64,000 nt of DNA, from contig JBKQWE010000097.1 of the NCBI GenBank assembly GCA_052139675.1, positions 31,477 to 95,476 of the forward strand. Direction: 5' to 3'. Made by a program: the position numbers and the translations under genes. The stretch comes from JBEKCB01 sp052139675. GTDB taxonomy: Bacteria > Planctomycetota > Brocadiia > CAIUPP01. Positions within the stretch are counted from its first letter, which is position 1. Each line of letters begins with the position of its first letter. Under the pieces are notes generated by a model, which did not search any database, had not been told where the DNA came from, and worked only from the letters and a program-made list of their open reading frames with translations. Shown here one piece after another: positions 26,980 to 35,210 of the stretch.

Positions 26980-28596
26980 TCACTTCCAGGTTGCCTCCGC
27001 GGGCGGCGTCTGGCTTCCGTCGGCTGCCGGCGGAAGGTTGTCACGGTAGGTCTGCCACGCACCTTTCACCCACTTCGCCCCCGTGACTGAGACGCTGCCC
27101 TGCCACACCCACGACATCCGAGGCGCGGTGTAGTCGCCGAATTTGGCGTCTTTGATGGCCTTAAGGTTCGGCAAGTCCGGCTCGGTCATCCAGCGGTCCA
27201 CGTAAGCGAAGAATGCGTCGTGATCCCACACCTTCTCCGCGTGCATGATGCGGGCAGCCAGCGCTTCGGCAACCCAGGCGCCGCTGGTGTTGGCCCGGCG
27301 GTACGCTTCGCTGGCCCGCAACTCGCCTTCCGTCTTCAGCGGCCAATCGGACGGCGGGTAGACGTCGAGCAGGCCCCAACCCGACTGCCAGTGCTCCTCC
27401 TCCGCCTCCTTCGTGGGCTTGTTCAGCGACGGCGTGTGTCCCATGAAGATGACCTTGGCGCCGGTCCAGCTCCGGTCGAAGGTCTGGTCCCGGTACGTGA
27501 CCGGGCCGAAGCTCGTCTGCTGGTCCTCATGGAAGACCAGGTCCGGCAGTTTCTTCCGGGGCGCCTGCATGTCCGGATCGCCGAGCATGATGCCGGCAAA
27601 GACGATCGGCCACTTGCGGCCCGAGTTCAGTCCGCCCCAGGCCTCCCAGACGAACCCGCCCCGGGTCACGCCGTGGAGGTCTATGCCCACCTGCACGAAG
27701 TTCACCAGGAGCGGCTCCTTCTGCTCGGGGGTGTAGTCCATCAGCAGTAGCAAACTTCCCTCGCCGACCTGGTCGGCTATCTGCTGCCCGTAGTGCGGCA
27801 GGTTCTGTACCGGGGCCGCAAAACCGAAGTCCGCCAGGTCAATCCACGGTTTCTGGAAAGCCGCGGCATAGCCTTCCAGCGTCTCGGGCATGCCTTTGAC
27901 GCGGGGGAGACTGGTCAGGAGTTCGCGCTTCAGGTTGCGGGCCAGAAAGATCTTGCCATGGGCCGAGTCGCAGTACGACGGCCGGAAGGCGTCCGCCGGC
28001 TGCGGCTCCGCCAGGCATGTCAGGACCGCCGCCACTCGCAGCGGGTCAATGTGCTGGCCGTCGAACATGGTGATCTCGCTGTTCTCGCGGCTGATCGTCG
28101 AGACCAGCGAGTCGCCCGGCTTCATCGCTATCGGCAGGTGGGAGAACAGGTTCGGGTCATAGCGTCCGCCCGGAATGCGGCTGTCGAAGCCGGCTGTCTT
28201 CGCCTTTGAGGGCGGGTTGAGCGACGACCCGTGGCGGGCCTGCTTGCCGGGATATCTGCTCTCATGAATCTCCTCCTTGTCCATCGTCTCCTTGACCTCG
28301 TCGCCGAAGAGCGGCTTCGGCGCGATCATCTGGATCGTGACGGGGCCGACGACGTACCAGTCGCCGTTGACGAACCGGCCGACGCGCGCGGGCTTCTCGA
28401 ACGTCCAGGTGATGCCGTACTGTGAAACGCTCTCCTTCAGAGGGAGCGACTCCAGACCCGGCGCGGCGGAGGCATTGTCCTTGGTGTACATGGGCATGGG
28501 CGGAGGAACGGACGCCGGGGCCGCAGAACTCGCCGGCGCGGCAAAGACCGCCCCGGCCCCTCCAAGCAACGAGGCCCACACCACCGCAAGCAACAT
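26980..28596 (-). CDS. Secreted protein of unknown function
   Basis: 538-residue protein with a signal peptide (MLLAVVWASLLGGAGAVFA, cleavage likely after FAA or FA). The remainder is rich in Trp/Tyr and Pro, with segments such as WEAWGGLNSGRKWPIV and WGLLDVYPPSDWPL that look like loops of a polysaccharide-binding or lyase-type fold, but no catalytic motif is recognised. Two Cys fall in the middle (CLAE, SYCDS). ATG 28596 is supported by the signal peptide more than by its weak ribosome binding site. The last 80 bp before its stop do not overlap the amidase start at 26822. Confidence 0.7.
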   Translation of the reverse strand: MLLAVVWASLLGGAGAVFAAPASSAAPASVPPPMPMYTKDNASAAPGLESLPLKESVSQYGITWTFEKPARVGRFVNGDWYVVGPVTIQMIAPKPLFGDEVKETMDKEEIHESRYPGKQARHGSSLNPPSKAKTAGFDSRIPGGRYDPNLFSHLPIAMKPGDSLVSTISRENSEITMFDGQHIDPLRVAAVLTCLAEPQPADAFRPSYCDSAHGKIFLARNLKRELLTSLPRVKGMPETLEGYAAAFQKPWIDLADFGFAAPVQNLPHYGQQIADQVGEGSLLLLMDYTPEQKEPLLVNFVQVGIDLHGVTRGGFVWEAWGGLNSGRKWPIVFAGIMLGDPDMQAPRKKLPDLVFHEDQQTSFGPVTYRDQTFDRSWTGAKVIFMGHTPSLNKPTKEAEEEHWQSGWGLLDVYPPSDWPLKTEGELRASEAYRRANTSGAWVAEALAARIMHAEKVWDHDAFFAYVDRWMTEPDLPNLKAIKDAKFGDYTAPRMSWVWQGSVSVTGAKWVKGAWQTYRDNLPPAADGSQTPPAEATWK

Positions 28597-28977
28597 AATC
28601 CGTCCGCTGAATCGGTTAATGCTTTGTCTCCAGTGAGTTTCCAGCGCCTTACCGGACAATGCGATTGGGAGGCAGTCTGCGGTCTGAGCTCTTGCATCTG
28701 CTCGGCCGATGAGCCGAACTCTACCACTGGGACCCGGCGACCGCAATAGGGCCTGCCCGGGGCAACCGGCGTTTGACGAATCGAAGTCAACCTGCCTGGG
28801 CGAGAGGGGTAATGGACCTTGACAGCGTCCACTTCCACGACTACACCCGCTCCGGCGGGAACCACTGAACGTTTTCTGCAACGGGATCGGATTTTCACCG
28901 CGATTTCTGGCCGCTTTGGGACACAGAACGGCGATTCGGAGAGGGAGCTTGAAGCGAGCGGGAAAGGTGCGAAAACG
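28597..28977. other. Intergenic stretch between the secreted-protein gene and tRNA-Cys
   Basis: No convincing gene, RNA or terminator seen. The left third is the leader of the secreted-protein gene. Near 28820 a TTGACA occurs on the plus strand, without a good -10 or a following gene. Confidence 0.4.
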
Positions 28978-30579
28978 CTAGAGAAACCGCGCGTTTCCGC
29001 GCGGTCCGAATTGGAGGCGGCGCCCGGATTCGAACCGGGGATGACGGTTTTGCAAACCGTTGCCTTCATCCACTTGGCGACGCCGCCTTGAGTCGTCAGC
29101 ATATTCGATTTCCCGCGATTTATCAAGCGGTTCCTGCTCTTTCGCGCCCCCCGCGCCTTCGGATTCCGCCGCGCCCAACTGTGCAAAAGTGGGCGAAAAA
29201 GTGCCCTTCCGGGCAGGGGTTTCAGTCAAATTTCCAGTCCAATTTTCGGCGGGGGTTTTCTGTGATACGGAAAGCTCGCGGTCATCCGTTCCGGTCCGGC
29301 GCAGAGCTTCGGCGTCAGTCGCCGGCGCGGTCAGGTCCGGGAGCGCGTCCAGGGCGGCCGTCTGATTGACGCTCTCGAAATGAGCATAGCGATCCGTCAA
29401 GCTGCTCGCGCTGTGCCGGGCCAGGGCGCGCGCCGCCTGTGGCGATGCCGGCCCCGCGCAGACGTTCGTTACGAAAGTGTGCCGCGTCCCGTGAAAATCA
29501 GCGTACCGCCCGGCGGAGTCAACGTACTTGAGTGCGTCGGATTTCGCGCGCCTCTCGCGTTCAGCCGGGTCAGCGGCGGGGTCTTCAAGCCACTTTGCGC
29601 GCGCCGCTTCCAGGTCCGCCCGAATCATAGCGGCCCCTCTCTTTTGCTTCGGCATGGGGAACGCCCGCGCATCGGGCAGCCGCAGAGACAGGTATGCTCT
29701 AAGCGCGTCGGCCGTCGCCGGCCGGAGCGGGAGCACGTCCGCCCTTCTGTGCTTACTGTAACCGGCCTCCACGGTCGCGGTTGCGGGGGTCGCGTCCAGG
29801 TTGAAGCTTGCCCGCGTCAGACTGCGGAGCTCAGCCCATCGCAAGCCGCTTTCCATCGCGGTCATGTAGAGCGCCACCCGATCCGCGCCGGTCATGCCGT
29901 AGCGCACCGGCCCGCAGCGCGCGGCCTCCAGGAGCCGCCGGGCTTCCTCTACCGTGAGCGCGCGCCGGTCATGCCGGCGATCTGTCTTGACGTTCACGCC
30001 TTCCAGGTGCGCGACGGGCGATTCCGTTGCACGCCGCTCTCGCACCATGAAAAGGCAGAACGCCTTGAACGATTGCAGGTAGAAGTTAGAGCTTTGCGCG
30101 CTCAGCCCGCCGGCGCGCCTGTCCGCCAGGTATTGCAGGACGCGGCCGGGCACAATATCCGAGTACCGCTCGAAGCCGCAGCCCTTCACGACGGCGCGCG
30201 CCCGGTTCGCGGTCAACTGCGCGTACTGCTCCGTCGCGCCCCGCGCCTCAAGCATCTTCTCAAAATCGTCAACGTGCGCCGTCAGCGCCTTCCCGGACGC
30301 GGCGCGCGCGGCGTCCAGGATATTCCACTTGGCGAGCTTCGCGCGGAGCTTCGGCAGCATCCTTTCGAGCCATACCGCCAAGTCGGAAGTGAGCGGTTCA
30401 TGCGCCGTGCGGCAGGCAAGCAGCCGGTCCAGCTTCTTTGCCCAATCTTCCGAAACGGAATCATCTGTGAACAGCGTGAGCGTTCGCGGCGCGCCGGCAT
30501 GGTCCGTGAAATCCAGGTGAACATGCTTTGACTTCCGCGCCTTGCCCGCGACGATCCGCGTCCGGCGATAGAGCCTCAT
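28978..30579 (-). CDS. Tyrosine recombinase (integrase) whose 3' end runs through tRNA-Cys
   Basis: Integrase of the element (533 residues as it now reads). Catalytic residues are visible: Arg247 (SGLRWAELRS), Lys277 region (SKHRRADVLPL), His363-x-x-Arg366 (HGTRH), His389 (ARHSASS) and Tyr398 (TDRYAHF). ATG 30579 overlaps the stop of the small upstream gene (ATGA). Past residue about 495 the frame enters the 46-bp attachment core (residues RRRRQVDEGNGLQNR) and then continues through the 3' half of tRNA-Cys to a chance stop. In the excised circle the same frame would join the codons at 39458..39271, giving a 574-residue protein. The present C-terminus is therefore an integration product. Confidence 0.9.
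   Translation of the reverse strand: MRLYRRTRIVAGKARKSKHVHLDFTDHAGAPRTLTLFTDDSVSEDWAKKLDRLLACRTAHEPLTSDLAVWLERMLPKLRAKLAKWNILDAARAASGKALTAHVDDFEKMLEARGATEQYAQLTANRARAVVKGCGFERYSDIVPGRVLQYLADRRAGGLSAQSSNFYLQSFKAFCLFMVRERRATESPVAHLEGVNVKTDRRHDRRALTVEEARRLLEAARCGPVRYGMTGADRVALYMTAMESGLRWAELRSLTRASFNLDATPATATVEAGYSKHRRADVLPLRPATADALRAYLSLRLPDARAFPMPKQKRGAAMIRADLEAARAKWLEDPAADPAERERRAKSDALKYVDSAGRYADFHGTRHTFVTNVCAGPASPQAARALARHSASSLTDRYAHFESVNQTAALDALPDLTAPATDAEALRRTGTDDRELSVSQKTPAENWTGNLTETPARKGTFSPTFAQLGAAESEGAGGAKEQEPLDKSREIEYADDSRRRRQVDEGNGLQNRHPRFESGRRLQFGPRGNARFL
29012..29087 (-). tRNA. tRNA-Cys (GCA), integration target
   Basis: 76-nt tRNA with encoded CCA. Acceptor stem GGCGGCG/CGCCGCC, D-arm GCC...GGC, anticodon stem ACGGT/ACCGT around loop TTGCAAA (anticodon at 29051-29053), T-arm CCCGG-TTCGAAT-CCGGG. 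The 5' part (29087 to 29043) was supplied by the integrated element; the 3' part belongs to the left flank. The tRNA is intact despite the insertion. Confidence 0.95.
29043..29088. other. Left attachment repeat (attL core)
   Basis: 46 bp identical to 39459..39504. It covers the 5' half of tRNA-Cys through the anticodon arm and also encodes 15 in-frame integrase residues. The anticodon arm inside it (29044-29060) is a palindrome, ACGGTTT-TGC-AAACCGT, which fits a tyrosine recombinase crossover site. Confidence 0.92.
29098..29126 (-). promoter_or_regulatory. Promoter inside the integrase gene, reading into tRNA-Cys
   Basis: On the minus strand: TTGATA (29126-29121), a 17-bp spacer, TATGCT (29103-29098). 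The expected start is near 29091, just before the tRNA 5' end at 29087. It lies in the integrase coding sequence outside the attachment core, so the element itself supplies it. Confidence 0.65.
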
Positions 30580-30761
30580 TTCGTTTTCCCTTTCCTCCAC
30601 GGCCGCATGAGCAATGCACTGGCAGCAATTCCAAGCCGGTCAGCTTCGGCTTGTATCAGCGCCCGCTCGCGCCGCGTCAGCTTGACGCCCAGAAACGCGC
30701 TTTGCTTTTCTTCCGGGTCTTTCGGCGGACGCCCCATTCGCGCTTTCGGCTTCTTCTTCAT
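30576..30761 (-). CDS. Small basic ribbon-helix-helix-like protein
   Basis: 61 residues, with ARMGRPPKDPEEKQ at the N-terminus (AT-hook-like GRPPK) followed by VKLTRRERALIQAEADRLG, the layout of CopG/MobC-like ribbon-helix-helix DNA-binding proteins. ATG 30761 has AGGA 7 nt upstream and is preferred to the GTG at 30767. Its stop overlaps the integrase ATG (ATGA), so the two are translationally coupled. It may control or assist integrase; this is inference. Confidence 0.65.
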   Translation of the reverse strand: MKKKPKARMGRPPKDPEEKQSAFLGVKLTRRERALIQAEADRLGIAASALLMRPWRKGKTK

Positions 30762-30806
30762 GTCCACATCCTATATCCGGTTTTACTGAAAGTCAAGTCC
30801 CTTATC

Positions 30807-31052
30807 TCAGATTTTCGGCGGCCAGGTCCAGCGGCAGGCCGGCGGACAGCCGGCGTCAGTCCAGGCGACAAGTTCCGAACGCCGCCACGTCAGGCGCTTC
30901 CCGAAGCGGATAGGCGCGGGAATCTCGCCGGCGGCGAGCATGGAGAAGAGCTTGCGCCGGCCACAGCCCAGGAGCGCCGCCGTCGCGCCCGCGTCCAGGA
31001 GCAGGGGAGTCGGTCCCGTCGCCGTGCGCTCGATTGTGGCGATCCCGCTCAT
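30807..31052 (-). CDS. AlpA/MerR-like helix-turn-helix protein (excisionase candidate)
   Basis: 81 residues with the pattern LLLDAGATAALLGCGRRKLFSMLAAGEIPAPIRFGKRLTWRRSEL, a winged-helix DNA-binding module typical of AlpA and excisionases. It lies 46 bp upstream of the RHH-like gene and close to integrase, the usual place for Xis. Its start overlaps the stop of the Cys-rich gene (ATGA). Confidence 0.75.
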   Translation of the reverse strand: MSGIATIERTATGPTPLLLDAGATAALLGCGRRKLFSMLAAGEIPAPIRFGKRLTWRRSELVAWTDAGCPPACRWTWPPKI

Positions 31053-31399
31053 GCGCTCCGCGCCTCTCTTTTCGCCATCGGCATCGCTCCCCGGAAGGCC
31101 GTAAAATCAGGCCCGGCCGCGCCCAGGGCCGCGCCAGGGGCGCGCGGACGATCCTCTTGGCGCTCTGGTACTGCCCTGCCAGAATCCCGCCCAATTTGTC
31201 TAGCACCCTTGCCAGTCCGCCCCCACCATCGGCACTTCGCTTCCCGATGCCTGCCGGCGGCGCACGTCGCGCAGAATCGGCGCTTGCCGGCGATCCCCGC
31301 GCCACAGCCGCACCGCCTCGCGGCCGGCGCGCTGTCCGGCGAAAGGCAGATACCCGGCGCTCCGTTCCGGCAATTCTGACAGCGCCCGCAAGGGGTCAT
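31049..31399 (-). CDS. Small Cys-rich (zinc-ribbon-like) protein
   Basis: 116 residues. Cys pairs CGRCQNC, CGCG and CATC in the first 50 residues suggest one or two zinc sites; the rest is Arg-rich. The start ATG 31399 overlaps the stop of a 37-residue gene (ATGA), and the end overlaps the AlpA-like gene in the same way, which supports it as a real member of the operon. I recognise no family. Confidence 0.55.
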   Translation of the reverse strand: MTPCGRCQNCRNGAPGICLSPDSAPAARRCGCGAGIAGKRRFCATCAAGRHREAKCRWWGRTGKGARQIGRDSGRAVPERQEDRPRAPGAALGAAGPDFTAFRGAMPMAKREARSA

Positions 31400-31509
31400 G
31401 TCCGCTCGCTCCAATGCGGCGCGTCCGCGTCCTGCAACCGCTTCTCTGCGGCCCGAATCTCGCCTGCCAGCTTTTCCGTCTGCGTCTTCGTCTCACTCAA
31501 GCCCAACAT
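31396..31509 (-). CDS. 37-residue coiled-coil-like small protein
   Basis: ATG 31509 follows a full GGGAGG at 6-nt spacing, the best ribosome binding site in this part of the element. The product is charged and heptad-like (LSETKTQTEKLAGEIRAAEK) with a short acidic tail. The stop overlaps the ATG of the Cys-rich gene (ATGA). Function unknown; it could be a small regulator or a translational leader. Confidence 0.6.
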   Translation of the reverse strand: MLGLSETKTQTEKLAGEIRAAEKRLQDADAPHWSERT

Positions 31510-31666
31510 GCTGAACCTCCCTGAAGAACTATTCCCGCGCCCGACACCGGACGCGGCCCGACTACACTACACAAGGCCAATTTTCCAAAGGCAGATTCTC
31601 GTGCGATCCGGGGTTTGCAACATCGCAACCGACCGGCCCGGCGGGAAAGTACCTATAGCCTTTCGC

Positions 31667-31948
31667 TCATATCCCTTCGCTCCCATGCGCCGCGTTCACT
31701 TCCTGAACATCTGCAAACGTGTCTGCCGGCCAGGGCGCTTCGATTTCCCGGCACTCGCCGGGCTTCAAGTCAGTCGGGAGAATGCCCGCAATGTAGTCCG
31801 GCGGCGCGGCTAGATTCTCCGCCCACAAAAGCGAGCACCAGTTTTCGATTGAATCGAAAGAGCCTTTGTCGTCCACCGTCGGTTCGTCAGTGAAAAGCAA
31901 CCGCGAGCCGTCCTTCGCATCCCGCGCCACCCATGCCTTTTCGCTCAT
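31667..31948 (-). CDS. Small acidic protein of unknown function
   Basis: 93 residues, acidic, with several Trp. ATG 31948 has AAGGAG 9 nt upstream. It lies 17 bp downstream of the primase-helicase gene and shares its strand. No motif is recognised. The 157 bp after it hold nothing I can identify. Confidence 0.6.
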   Translation of the reverse strand: MSEKAWVARDAKDGSRLLFTDEPTVDDKGSFDSIENWCSLLWAENLAAPPDYIAGILPTDLKPGECREIEAPWPADTFADVQEVNAAHGSEGI

Positions 31949-31965
31949 CGGCCTGTCTCCTTTTC

Positions 31966-33924
31966 TCAGCCGTTCGCCCAGTGTTCCCCGGCTTCCGAGT
32001 CCGGCGCGCCGCGCGGCGCTATCACTCCGTGCTCGTCAAAAACCGGGGCATCGCTCCGTTGTGTGAAGGCGATCCGTTGCCGCGTGCCGCTCGCGTTGCG
32101 GGCCTTCGCTACCAGGAGCGTCCGGTTGTGCTCCACGTCTTCGCGCAGTCCGCCGGCGCGGTAAACGGTTGACGTTTTCGCGTCGTGAGAATCCAAGAGC
32201 AAGACGGTATGGCAGAGCCGCGCGATCATGGCAGAGCCTTGCAGGTCTTCCACACTGAGCGGGAGCGTCGCGCTTTTGCCCCCGCGCTTCACGGTATGGC
32301 AGGTCAATATCAGCGTTGCCCCCGCGTCAGCCATGAGCGCCAGAGCCTTGCGGATAAACTCCGCTTCGGCCTTCCACGGTTCGCGCCCCTCGAAATCTAT
32401 TTGACTGAGCGGGTCCACGAAAAGGACGCGGGCCGATTGCTCGCACGCCGCGGCGATCCAATCGAGCACCGCGCCGTATGGCAGGGCAGGCACAAAAGTT
32501 TTTCCGTCCGCGCCCTTGCATCCGACGCGCGGGTTTTCGGCAATGAAAGGCATCAGGTCTTCCAGGGGCGCCGCGAAGCGATCCAAGTTTTCTTGACGCC
32601 ATGCCGCGCCTTCGGCGCCGTCTTCGATCATCCTGTAATCGCCGGCGAGAATTGCCAGCAGGCGCCAGAAAAAATCAACCTTGCGATCTTCCAACGGCAA
32701 GAAGCGCCAGGGCACTTCGGCCGCCTGCACGGCCAGGGCGATATGAGCGTTGAAAAACGTCTTGCCGGTTCCGGTCGGGCCGCCCAAGATGCCGACGGTC
32801 CCCGGCCTGAGAAAATGCGACAGGTTATCGAGCCGCTTCCACGGCAGGGCGAGCGTGCGGCGCGTGCCATCGCGTTGCGCGGCGAGTTCAGCCCGCATGT
32901 CGGTCAAGTCGCCATCCCCGGCCGCGGCGGAAATAATGACGCGAGCCGGTTCCGAGCCGCCCGAATGCGCCGGCGCTTTTCGTGGAGCGTCCGCCTTCGC
33001 GCCCCGCGCGTGCTTCGCATACTTCCCGCCGGACTGGAAGACGGCCCGCAGTTCTCTTTCGTCCAGGGGCGGCGCGTTCCGTTGATTCCATTCGCAGAGA
33101 AGTGGCCAGGCCGAAGCATCGGGCAGGCGGAAATCGTTTCTCAGAATCGCCGCCACACGGAAGGCCGCCGCACTCCGGCCCCCTTTGACGGCACCGGGAA
33201 TCGTCGCCAGGTATTTTCGGGCGCGTTCAAGGACGTGCGCGACGGCCTCAGAATTGCCGCCCGTTCGCGCCGGCGCGCCCTGTGGCGCGTCCGGGGCAAG
33301 GGCGGGGCGCTCTGCTACTGCCGCCGGCACAGCGGCCCTCAGCAGAGCAACGGCGTACCGCCGGGCCGGGTCCGCGAACAGCAGCCGGCTTTCGGCAACA
33401 GGTTTTTTCCAATTCTGAAACCCCGGCAACCTCAGCACCCGCTCAGGATTTTTGACGCTCGAATCGGAGTGAAGTAGAGCGGCCAGGTCCGCGACAAGTT
33501 CCGAAAGCAGCGCCGGCGCGGTTTTCTCCGCGAGCCGCCAGAGCAAGTGTACGCCGTGCCCGGTCGCAATCGCCATGCTTGGCGGGGGCATCCCGGCATC
33601 GGTCGCGCGCTTCCAGGCGTCGCGCGGGTCCGTGTTATCGAAGTCGCTCCACACGACGGAGCCGGCGGCGCAATTCGCATCCCCGCGAGCGCCTTCCTTC
33701 ACGCGCGGGAGCACACCCGCGAAGATTCCCGCCTGCCGCGCGTTCAAGGCTTCCATGCGCTCGAATTTCGCCGGCAGGTCTTCGGCCCGCGTCCAGAATG
33801 AAACGGCCCCGCCGCTCTCACGGTCAAGCGGAATCGCCCGGACTTCGATCATGTCGCCCGGCGCCCATGCGACGGCCGCATACTGCGCGATCTGGTCCCT
33901 TGCCGTCAGCGTTGCCGTGCTCAT
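31966..33924 (-). CDS. Primase-helicase replication protein
   Basis: 652 residues. The N-terminal part resembles the RepB-type/archaeo-eukaryotic primase found in phage and plasmid replication proteins: VWSDFDNTDP (metal Asp94 and Asp96) and ATGHGVHLLWRL (120-131). The C-terminal part is a RecA/DnaB-like ATPase with Walker A GGPTGTGKTF (381-390), Walker B ARVLFVDPLSQ and LILTCHTVKRGG. It should prime and unwind the element's DNA, so the element can probably replicate after excision. Its ATG overlaps the stop of the preceding gene (ATGA). Confidence 0.85.
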   Translation of the reverse strand: MSTATLTARDQIAQYAAVAWAPGDMIEVRAIPLDRESGGAVSFWTRAEDLPAKFERMEALNARQAGIFAGVLPRVKEGARGDANCAAGSVVWSDFDNTDPRDAWKRATDAGMPPPSMAIATGHGVHLLWRLAEKTAPALLSELVADLAALLHSDSSVKNPERVLRLPGFQNWKKPVAESRLLFADPARRYAVALLRAAVPAAVAERPALAPDAPQGAPARTGGNSEAVAHVLERARKYLATIPGAVKGGRSAAAFRVAAILRNDFRLPDASAWPLLCEWNQRNAPPLDERELRAVFQSGGKYAKHARGAKADAPRKAPAHSGGSEPARVIISAAAGDGDLTDMRAELAAQRDGTRRTLALPWKRLDNLSHFLRPGTVGILGGPTGTGKTFFNAHIALAVQAAEVPWRFLPLEDRKVDFFWRLLAILAGDYRMIEDGAEGAAWRQENLDRFAAPLEDLMPFIAENPRVGCKGADGKTFVPALPYGAVLDWIAAACEQSARVLFVDPLSQIDFEGREPWKAEAEFIRKALALMADAGATLILTCHTVKRGGKSATLPLSVEDLQGSAMIARLCHTVLLLDSHDAKTSTVYRAGGLREDVEHNRTLLVAKARNASGTRQRIAFTQRSDAPVFDEHGVIAPRGAPDSEAGEHWANG

Positions 33925-34238
33925 GGGTATTCGTCCTTCTCAACCGTGCAGGTCCAGTACGGATTCAAACGTTCCCGCGCCCGCTCCTGTCCGGGGGAGC
34001 CATGTTGCCACGGAACAGGTCCCGGCAATTCCATCCACTCCCACAGCCAGGCATCGCTCCACCGCGGGCAGCGCGGCAGAGAGTAGGACGGCGGCGGAAA
34101 CTCCCCCCGCGCGCAGGCGCGGAGAATCACTTTCGGCCGGACGCCGAATAAGCCGCACACCCCCCAAAGTGTGAAACCGTCCGGGCCACCTGCCGGCGGA
34201 TGTTGCATGAAAAAACTCTCAGTCAAGCCGCGCCGCAT
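33921..34238 (-). CDS. AlpA-like DNA-binding protein
   Basis: 105 residues. The segment LWGVCGLFGVRPKVILRACARGEFPPP has the AlpA/excisionase helix-turn-helix layout, followed by a basic/Trp-rich tail. ATG 34238 has AAAGGA 7 nt upstream and overlaps the end of the initiator-like gene by 20 bp; the stop overlaps the primase-helicase ATG. It could recruit the helicase or regulate the operon. Confidence 0.6.
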   Translation of the reverse strand: MRRGLTESFFMQHPPAGGPDGFTLWGVCGLFGVRPKVILRACARGEFPPPSYSLPRCPRWSDAWLWEWMELPGPVPWQHGSPGQERARERLNPYWTCTVEKDEYP

Positions 34239-35013
34239 GATTTTTCCTTTCCTGTTCCGCCGCTTCCGCCTCGATTCTGTCCACAAGCGCGGGGTCAAGA
34301 GGCGGCGCGTCCAGTTCCTTAGCGCCCGCCCGGTATGCGCCGATCCTGCCGGCCAGGTGCCGGAGCGCGTGTCCCTGCTTCACAAGCCAGGCGTCATCAT
34401 CGGCCAGGTAGAGCGTGAGACAGCCGCGCAATTCGGATTCGGTCAGTTCACCCCTCGTTACAGCCTTCCCCAATTCCCGCGCCGCGCCCAAGTCCGGCCC
34501 GATCCTCAGCGGGTCCGGTCCGGCTTCGCGGTTCGCGTCAACCCACCATCCCCACACGGGCGGCCCCGGCGTCTTCCCGGACGCCCCCCGTTTCGCCTTC
34601 GCTCCCGCATGCGAAGCATGGCGGGAAGTGGGCTGTTCTTGTTGGGCTGTTACCTGTACGGTCAAATCGGAGACTCCGATTTCTGGAGATTCGGAGACTC
34701 CGAAAATAGGGGACTCTCCGATTTTCGGAGATACCCCATTCCAGCGGTAAACTGTCAACCTGTCGCCCTTGCCCGCCGTCCAGGTCAGTCCACACCCGGC
34801 CAGTTCCTTCCGCGCATGGCGGAAGGTTTCCCAACTCGTGATTCCCGCGTCGCGCATGAGCAACTTGTTACTTGGGAAGGCATCGCCGGTCTTGCCGTTG
34901 ACATACCCGGATAAGGCAATGGCGAGCTTCGCGGCCGTGCCGGATAGGTCCGGGAGCCGTTGCCGGACAAGAGGAGGAACTATCGCAGAGCCGGGCATCA
35001 TGGGCGGGGTCAT
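34219..35013 (-). CDS. Replication-initiator-like helix-turn-helix protein
   Basis: 264 residues. The N-terminal 85 residues form a winged-helix pattern (LSGTAAKLAIALSGYVN...FPSNKLLMRDAGITSWETFRHARKEL) as in plasmid/phage initiators and DnaD-like proteins. A repetitive linker (SPKIGESPIFGVSESPEIGVSD) is encoded by three DNA palindromes, a known arrangement for origins placed inside initiator genes. A C-terminal helical domain follows. It sits directly upstream of the AlpA-like and primase-helicase genes in one overlapping operon. Confidence 0.68.
   Translation of the reverse strand: MTPPMMPGSAIVPPLVRQRLPDLSGTAAKLAIALSGYVNGKTGDAFPSNKLLMRDAGITSWETFRHARKELAGCGLTWTAGKGDRLTVYRWNGVSPKIGESPIFGVSESPEIGVSDLTVQVTAQQEQPTSRHASHAGAKAKRGASGKTPGPPVWGWWVDANREAGPDPLRIGPDLGAARELGKAVTRGELTESELRGCLTLYLADDDAWLVKQGHALRHLAGRIGAYRAGAKELDAPPLDPALVDRIEAEAAEQERKNHAARLD
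34667..34731. repeat. Three phased palindromes inside the initiator-like gene (possible origin)
   Basis: TCGGAGACTCCGA at 34667-34679 and again at 34691-34703, then TCTCCGATTTTCGGAGA at 34715-34731. All are built from the same TCGGAG half-site, with centres 24 and 26 bp apart. This is iteron-like and would suit initiator binding. Confidence 0.6.
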
Positions 35014-35210
35014 TGCGCGCCCCTCTCAGGAATGAGCCGAAGGCGCAACCGCCGCAGTATCGGCCGGACGCGATCCAGCGCAGCGGCGCAATCTTCGCAG
35101 AGCGGACGCCCCGCACCCGTTGACGCCGCCACTTTGCCCGGCCTCAGTCGCCGGCCGCAACCGCCACAGCGGACGCGCGAAGGTTTCAGCGTGCGGGATT
35201 CACGCGGCAT
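35010..35210 (-). CDS. Small zinc-ribbon protein
   Basis: 66 residues with CGGCGRRLRPGK...CEDC, a four-Cys zinc ribbon, and an Arg-rich C-terminus. ATG 35210 has AGGGG 8 nt upstream. Both ends overlap neighbouring genes (ATGA with the initiator-like gene, 11 bp with the AlpA gene). Possibly a nucleic-acid-binding accessory of replication. Confidence 0.6.
   Translation of the reverse strand: MPRESRTLKPSRVRCGGCGRRLRPGKVAASTGAGRPLCEDCAAALDRVRPILRRLRLRLIPERGAQ

Noticed and set aside
28820..28848. TTGACA promoter on the plus strand
   Set aside because: The -10 (TACACC) is poor and no plus-strand gene follows.
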